From: Verrucomicrobiaceae bacterium
GTDB lineage: Bacteria; Verrucomicrobiota; Verrucomicrobiia; Verrucomicrobiales; Akkermansiaceae
Direction: 5' to 3'
Length of the DNA: 64,000 nt
Assembly (NCBI GenBank): GCA_027486655.1
Contig: JAIXOR010000003.1
Span: forward strand, 62,001 to 126,000
Below, piece by piece: positions 60,685 through 64,000 of the stretch (position 1 is its first letter; every line of letters begins with the position of its first letter). The position numbers were made by a program, and so were the translations under genes. The notes under the pieces are model-generated. The model worked only from the letters and a program-made list of their open reading frames with translations, was not told the DNA's origin and did not search any database.

Positions 60685-62019
60685 TCAGATGCGGTAGTAG
60701 TCCTCCCAGCCCTTGCGAGGAGCCGGGGCGAGCAGGGCGTTTGCCTCGGGACGGTTGGTGATGCGGCCCGTCGCGGGGTCGAACTCGATTTTACCGCCAA
60801 GCCTCTGGGCGATCACGCCTAACAGAAAGACCTGCGAGAGCGGGGCGGCCACCGCCATGGAGGACTTGCACTCCATCTCGCCACGGCAGCCTTTGACGAA
60901 ATTGACGAAGTGGCTGCGAGTCTCATCGGACTTGTAGTCCGGCAGTGTCGCTTTCATCTCCGCAGCCTTGGCGGCGGGGACGATGGACAGGGTCTTCTCA
61001 TGGGTCGTGCCGGTAAGCACGAGGTCCTTGGAGTAGAGGATCTTGCCATTGGCCGGGAGCTTCATGCCGGCCATTTCCGGAGGAAGCGGCGGCGCGTTTT
61101 TCACCCCGTCCCGCCAGGTCACTTCGCAGGGCGGCATCGCTCCGCGGGCGGGGAAGGAAAAGCGGATGGTGGATGCCATCGGGAAGATCTCCCTGCGGCG
61201 GCCTTCAAGTTGCAGGGCCTCGACGGAGGTGGGCAGGCCGAGCTTGAGGAAGCGGTGGCAGGTATCGAGAATGTGCGGACCCCAATCGCCAAAGGCGCCG
61301 TTGCCGTATTCGAACCAGCTGCGCCAGTTGCCAGGATGGAGGTATTTGCTGAATGGCTTCTCCACGGCAGGGCCGGTCCAGACATCCCAATCGATGCCAC
61401 CCGGAAGGCTCTCACCGGTTTGGAATCCATCGAACTTCCAAGGATGCCAGCGACGCGCGCTGTTCATGAAGGCATCAATGCGGGTGACGTCGCGGATGAT
61501 GCCGGCCTCGGTCCAGGCCTTGAACTGATAGAAGTTGTCGCCCGAGTGTCCCTGGTTTCCCATCTGCGCGGCAACCTTGAACTTCCTTTCCGCAGCCATC
61601 AGCAACTCGCACTCCTGGAACGTGTGGGCGAGCGGCTTTTCGACGTAGAAATGCTTGCCCAGCGAGGCCGCATGCATGCAGACCGGAAAATGGGTGTGAT
61701 CGGGGGTGCCAACGCAGACCGCATCGATGTCCTTTGCCATGCGATCGAACATTTTGCGGAAGTCCTGGAAGAACGGGACGCCCGGATGCTCCTTGCGGAG
61801 CTTCGCGCCCTGTTTCTCATCCACATCGCAGAATGCGGCGATGTGGACCATGCCGGTCTTGATGAACGAACGGGTGATCTCCTCGGCGCGCTGGCCGATG
61901 CCGACAAAGGCCATGCGGACCTTCTGCCCGTCCGGCGCGGCGTGGCTGCGGGCGAGCGGCAAGGCCGCGGCGGCGGCCAGTGAGGTTCCAAGAAATCGGC
62001 GACGGTCGAGGGTTTTCAT
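60685..62019 (-). CDS. Gfo/Idh/MocA family oxidoreductase, twin-arginine exported
   Basis: A 444-residue NAD(P)-dependent sugar oxidoreductase. The N-terminus MKTLDRRRFLGTSLAAAAAL is a twin-arginine signal. 'VRMAFVGIGQRAEE' is the Rossmann glycine motif, 'AFCDVDEKQGAKLRKEHPGV' the adenine pocket, and 'FYVEKPLAHTFQECE' contains the conserved EKP. The C-terminal substrate domain includes 'WFEYGNGAFGDWGPHILDTC' with conserved His, the subtype common in PVC bacteria. Members oxidise or isomerise sugars and often form glycosidase-like redox pairs; the substrate is unknown. ATG 62019 is preferred over a GTG at 62025. It is followed after 102 nt by the PSD1 gene. Confidence 0.9.
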   Translation of the reverse strand: MKTLDRRRFLGTSLAAAAALPLARSHAAPDGQKVRMAFVGIGQRAEEITRSFIKTGMVHIAAFCDVDEKQGAKLRKEHPGVPFFQDFRKMFDRMAKDIDAVCVGTPDHTHFPVCMHAASLGKHFYVEKPLAHTFQECELLMAAERKFKVAAQMGNQGHSGDNFYQFKAWTEAGIIRDVTRIDAFMNSARRWHPWKFDGFQTGESLPGGIDWDVWTGPAVEKPFSKYLHPGNWRSWFEYGNGAFGDWGPHILDTCHRFLKLGLPTSVEALQLEGRRREIFPMASTIRFSFPARGAMPPCEVTWRDGVKNAPPLPPEMAGMKLPANGKILYSKDLVLTGTTHEKTLSIVPAAKAAEMKATLPDYKSDETRSHFVNFVKGCRGEMECKSSMAVAAPLSQVFLLGVIAQRLGGKIEFDPATGRITNRPEANALLAPAPRKGWEDYYRI

Positions 62020-62063
62020 GGACACCCTAAACCCACGGAAAATGGCGGATCTTTCAAGCGCAC

Positions 62064-64000
62064 TCAGGGAGCGGCAACCTCCAGCGTGAGAAACCGCCGG
62101 CCGCCCGGACCGGCCATCGGAATCGATGCGGTGCGGAGTTCGTAGCTGCCGAGATCCTGAATGGTCTCCGAAACCCCGGCGGCGCTCCAGGTGCCTTGCA
62201 GGAGATCATCGCTCCACTTGACCACCCCGGCCACTCCGGTGGTGCCCTTCGCACGGCGGTAAGTCATCGAAAGCACTCCGCCTTGGGCCGTGGAGGCGGT
62301 CACGACGGGACCATCCACGAGGCTTGGATTCAGGCCTGCGAAATACTCCATCAGATTGACGAAACCATCTCCATCGGGGTCGCCCTTTTCCGAAGGATCG
62401 GAAAGTCCGCTGAAGGATGCGATCCAATCCGCATAGGCAGGGGGCGTGACCGTGAGTGTCCCGGCGACGAAATCGAAATCGTAGTTCGCGGGATCGAAGC
62501 TTCCGCCCGTCGGCGCGGAGGGGGTGATGGTGTAGGTCCCGGGTGGATCGTTCGCCGCCAAGCCACCGGAGGCGGTGAGCGTCACCGTCCCGATGGTTTC
62601 CGATCCGACAAGCCCGCTCGCCGCGAAGGCCGTCTGACCCGTGCCGAGGGTGAGGACGGAACCGAAGGTCTTGCTGCGGTTGTCCGCGGTGATCGTGGCG
62701 ATCTTCGGTGCGACATTGCTCGGCACGGTGGGCACGCTCACCGCGAGCGCACCGACACTGGTGCACACCACGTCCCCGGAATAGCCGCCTGCACTCACGC
62801 CCGCAGCGAGGCGCACATGGATGGGCGTGGAGGCGATGCTTCCAGTGCCCGCCACCGTCAGCGATGGCGCGTAGCCCGAAGTGCCGGCCGGGTCTTGCGA
62901 AACCTCGAAACCGGCGGGCGCGGTGACGACAATGCCTGCTGTTAGATTGGACCCGGAGACTGAGAACGACGAGGGCGATGCCGATGGCGAGCCATAGACC
63001 GAAGGCACGGCGGCAAGCGCGCCCGTAGTGGAAACGACCGGAGTGACTGTGACAGGAATGCCGGTGAGAACCACGTCATCCACACGAAACTGGGCGGAGG
63101 TGCTGGTCTGGCGGAAGCGGATGCGCAGATTCGGCGTGGATGGGATGGTGCCGGTGGGTGTGACCTTCAACCACGTGGTGGTCCCGCTGCCAGTGGGACG
63201 GGTGTAGGTGAGCGGCGTGTAAGTGGTGCCATCGGTGCTCGTTTCAATCACCAGTTCGTTGCTGGAGGCGGTGGTCGCTTTGTAGTGCCCCACGCTGAGC
63301 GAAAGTCCGGAGTGACCGGAGGTGTTGATGCCGCTGATCTGATAGAAGATCGTCGATCCTGTGGCGAGGAACACATTTCCGCTGCCGGATGCACCGGCGT
63401 ATCCACTGGACGGCTGGGTGTTTCTGACATCCCCGGTGCCGGTGAAGGTGTATCCGGAGTTCTGGAACGAGTGGGTGGCGATGGGGGTGGTTGCTGTAGG
63501 CGTCCCCATGTTTTCCGAGAAGAGCGTGACGGGAGTGGCGCTTGTGGGATTGATGGTGATCTGGAGGACGGCGGTTCCGGTTCCGGCGGTGTTGGTGGCG
63601 GAGATCGTGACGCTGGTGGTGCCCGCCGCAGTGGGCACGCCGCTGATCAAGCCGGTGGAAGGGTTCACCGTGAGGCCGGAAGGAAGGGTGGCGGCACCGA
63701 ACGAAGTCGGCACATTCGCCGCAGTGATCTGATAGGTGAATGCGAGGCCCACGGTGCCGGTGGCGGTGGTGGTGCTGGTAATGACGGGGGCCACCGGCGG
63801 ACCTGTGGAGGTGTTGCGTGGATTCGGGGAAGCAGCGGCAAAGTCCGCGGAGTTGTTTCCGGTATCGGTCGCTCCGCCCCCCGCGCGGAAGATCGCGGTG
63901 GTGGTGGAGGGTGAGGGTGCCGGGCTGCCTTCAGAGGCATTGGCCGTTCCATAGCCGACGAAATCCTGCAAGCCACTGGCTCCTGCCGGTGAGGCCCCGC
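62064..64000 (-). CDS. Large secreted lamin-tail/Ig-like/MBG repeat protein, partial at right edge
   Basis: The frame is open to the right edge, so the N-terminus is missing; 645 codons are visible. The first residues 'GLQDFVGYGTANASEGSPAP' and 'GNNSADFAAASPNPRN' match the end of a lamin-tail domain as found in large extracellular nucleases. A putative Ig domain follows ('GVPTAAGTTSVTISATN'), then a jelly-roll-like region, further Ig-like modules and an MBG domain ('ITADNRSKTFGSVLTLGTG'). The C-terminus has the calcium-type loop 'DPDGDGFVNLMEYFAGLNP' and a beta-rich end without a membrane anchor. Whether a nuclease domain lies upstream cannot be seen. It precedes the Gfo/Idh gene by 44 nt on the same strand. 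Confidence 0.75.
   Translation of the reverse strand, partial: GASPAGASGLQDFVGYGTANASEGSPAPSPSTTTAIFRAGGGATDTGNNSADFAAASPNPRNTSTGPPVAPVITSTTTATGTVGLAFTYQITAANVPTSFGAATLPSGLTVNPSTGLISGVPTAAGTTSVTISATNTAGTGTAVLQITINPTSATPVTLFSENMGTPTATTPIATHSFQNSGYTFTGTGDVRNTQPSSGYAGASGSGNVFLATGSTIFYQISGINTSGHSGLSLSVGHYKATTASSNELVIETSTDGTTYTPLTYTRPTGSGTTTWLKVTPTGTIPSTPNLRIRFRQTSTSAQFRVDDVVLTGIPVTVTPVVSTTGALAAVPSVYGSPSASPSSFSVSGSNLTAGIVVTAPAGFEVSQDPAGTSGYAPSLTVAGTGSIASTPIHVRLAAGVSAGGYSGDVVCTSVGALAVSVPTVPSNVAPKIATITADNRSKTFGSVLTLGTGQTAFAASGLVGSETIGTVTLTASGGLAANDPPGTYTITPSAPTGGSFDPANYDFDFVAGTLTVTPPAYADWIASFSGLSDPSEKGDPDGDGFVNLMEYFAGLNPSLVDGPVVTASTAQGGVLSMTYRRAKGTTGVAGVVKWSDDLLQGTWSAAGVSETIQDLGSYELRTASIPMAGPGGRRFLTLEVAAP

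Noticed and set aside
58039..60822. Long open frame on the + strand opposite the PSD1 gene (about 927 codons)
   Set aside because: The minus strand has clear CxxCH, DUF1549, LamG and DUF1553 motifs. The opposite frame is Gly/Val/Arg-rich without any domain.

Overview
The window is about 62-63% GC and reads as a chromosomal segment of a Verrucomicrobiota bacterium, probably Verrucomicrobiaceae (Luteolibacter- or Haloferula-like). The genus is inferred, not shown. The clues are a TIGR04073-type small protein, secreted enzymes carrying autotransporter-associated beta-strand repeats, paired PSD1/DUF1501 genes, Cys-type sulfatases, a twin-arginine Gfo/Idh/MocA oxidoreductase, and a recurring calcium-loop plus 'FYRI' C-terminal module.

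1-21.8 kb, all minus strand: a tightly packed pectin locus with overlapping or nearly abutting genes. In transcription order it holds a CE12-like plus SASA double esterase, a PL4 rhamnogalacturonan lyase, a PL1 pectate lyase, a DUF4450 glycoside-hydrolase-like protein, a GH78 alpha-L-rhamnosidase, a GH29 alpha-L-fucosidase, and a second SASA esterase cut by the left edge. Together these fit deacetylation, backbone cleavage and side-chain trimming of rhamnogalacturonan I/II. The two lyases are unusually long because their catalytic domains are fused to hundreds of residues of beta-strand repeats. No transporter or regulator lies inside the window.

21.9-27 kb: housekeeping genes: a lipoprotein aminopeptidase, an M20 peptidase, the TIGR04073 protein, dnaG and tRNA-Val.

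27-37.3 kb: an accessory island between tRNA-Val(CAC) and trpC, rich in broken genes. It contains an unknown protein plus a ComEC-like metallo-beta-lactamase gene interrupted by an in-frame TGA, a class II Fic protein, a methyltransferase remnant joined to a second-copy helicase tail, an intact NERD-domain helicase, a REPIN-like palindrome pair, a RAYT transposase cassette with 29-nt inverted repeats beside an older RAYT relic, a truncated RHS gene and an AraC-like HTH fragment. A 46-nt copy of the trpC 3' end lies 3.9 kb from trpC itself. The RHS frame carries four look-alike palindromes and three heptanucleotide repeat tracts, all in frame.

37.2-54.1 kb: core genes: a small membrane protein behind trpC, trpC, tRNA-Gly, prmA, mutM, a TrhA/hemolysin III protein, a nucleotidyltransferase, an M23 peptidase, an SNase-type nuclease, an SGNH hydrolase, ctaB, a SMUG1-like glycosylase, a CrtI-type desaturase overlapping an ABC1 kinase followed by a SirB1-like protein, two overlapping sulfatases and a CAT-anticodon tRNA.

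54.1-64 kb: an MFS transporter, a zinc-ribbon protein, and a minus-strand block typical of Planctomycetes and Verrucomicrobia: a lamin-tail/Ig-like secreted protein open at the right edge, a Gfo/Idh/MocA oxidoreductase, a PSD1 cytochrome-type protein and a DUF1501 protein.

All family calls rest on motifs read by eye; no database search was possible.
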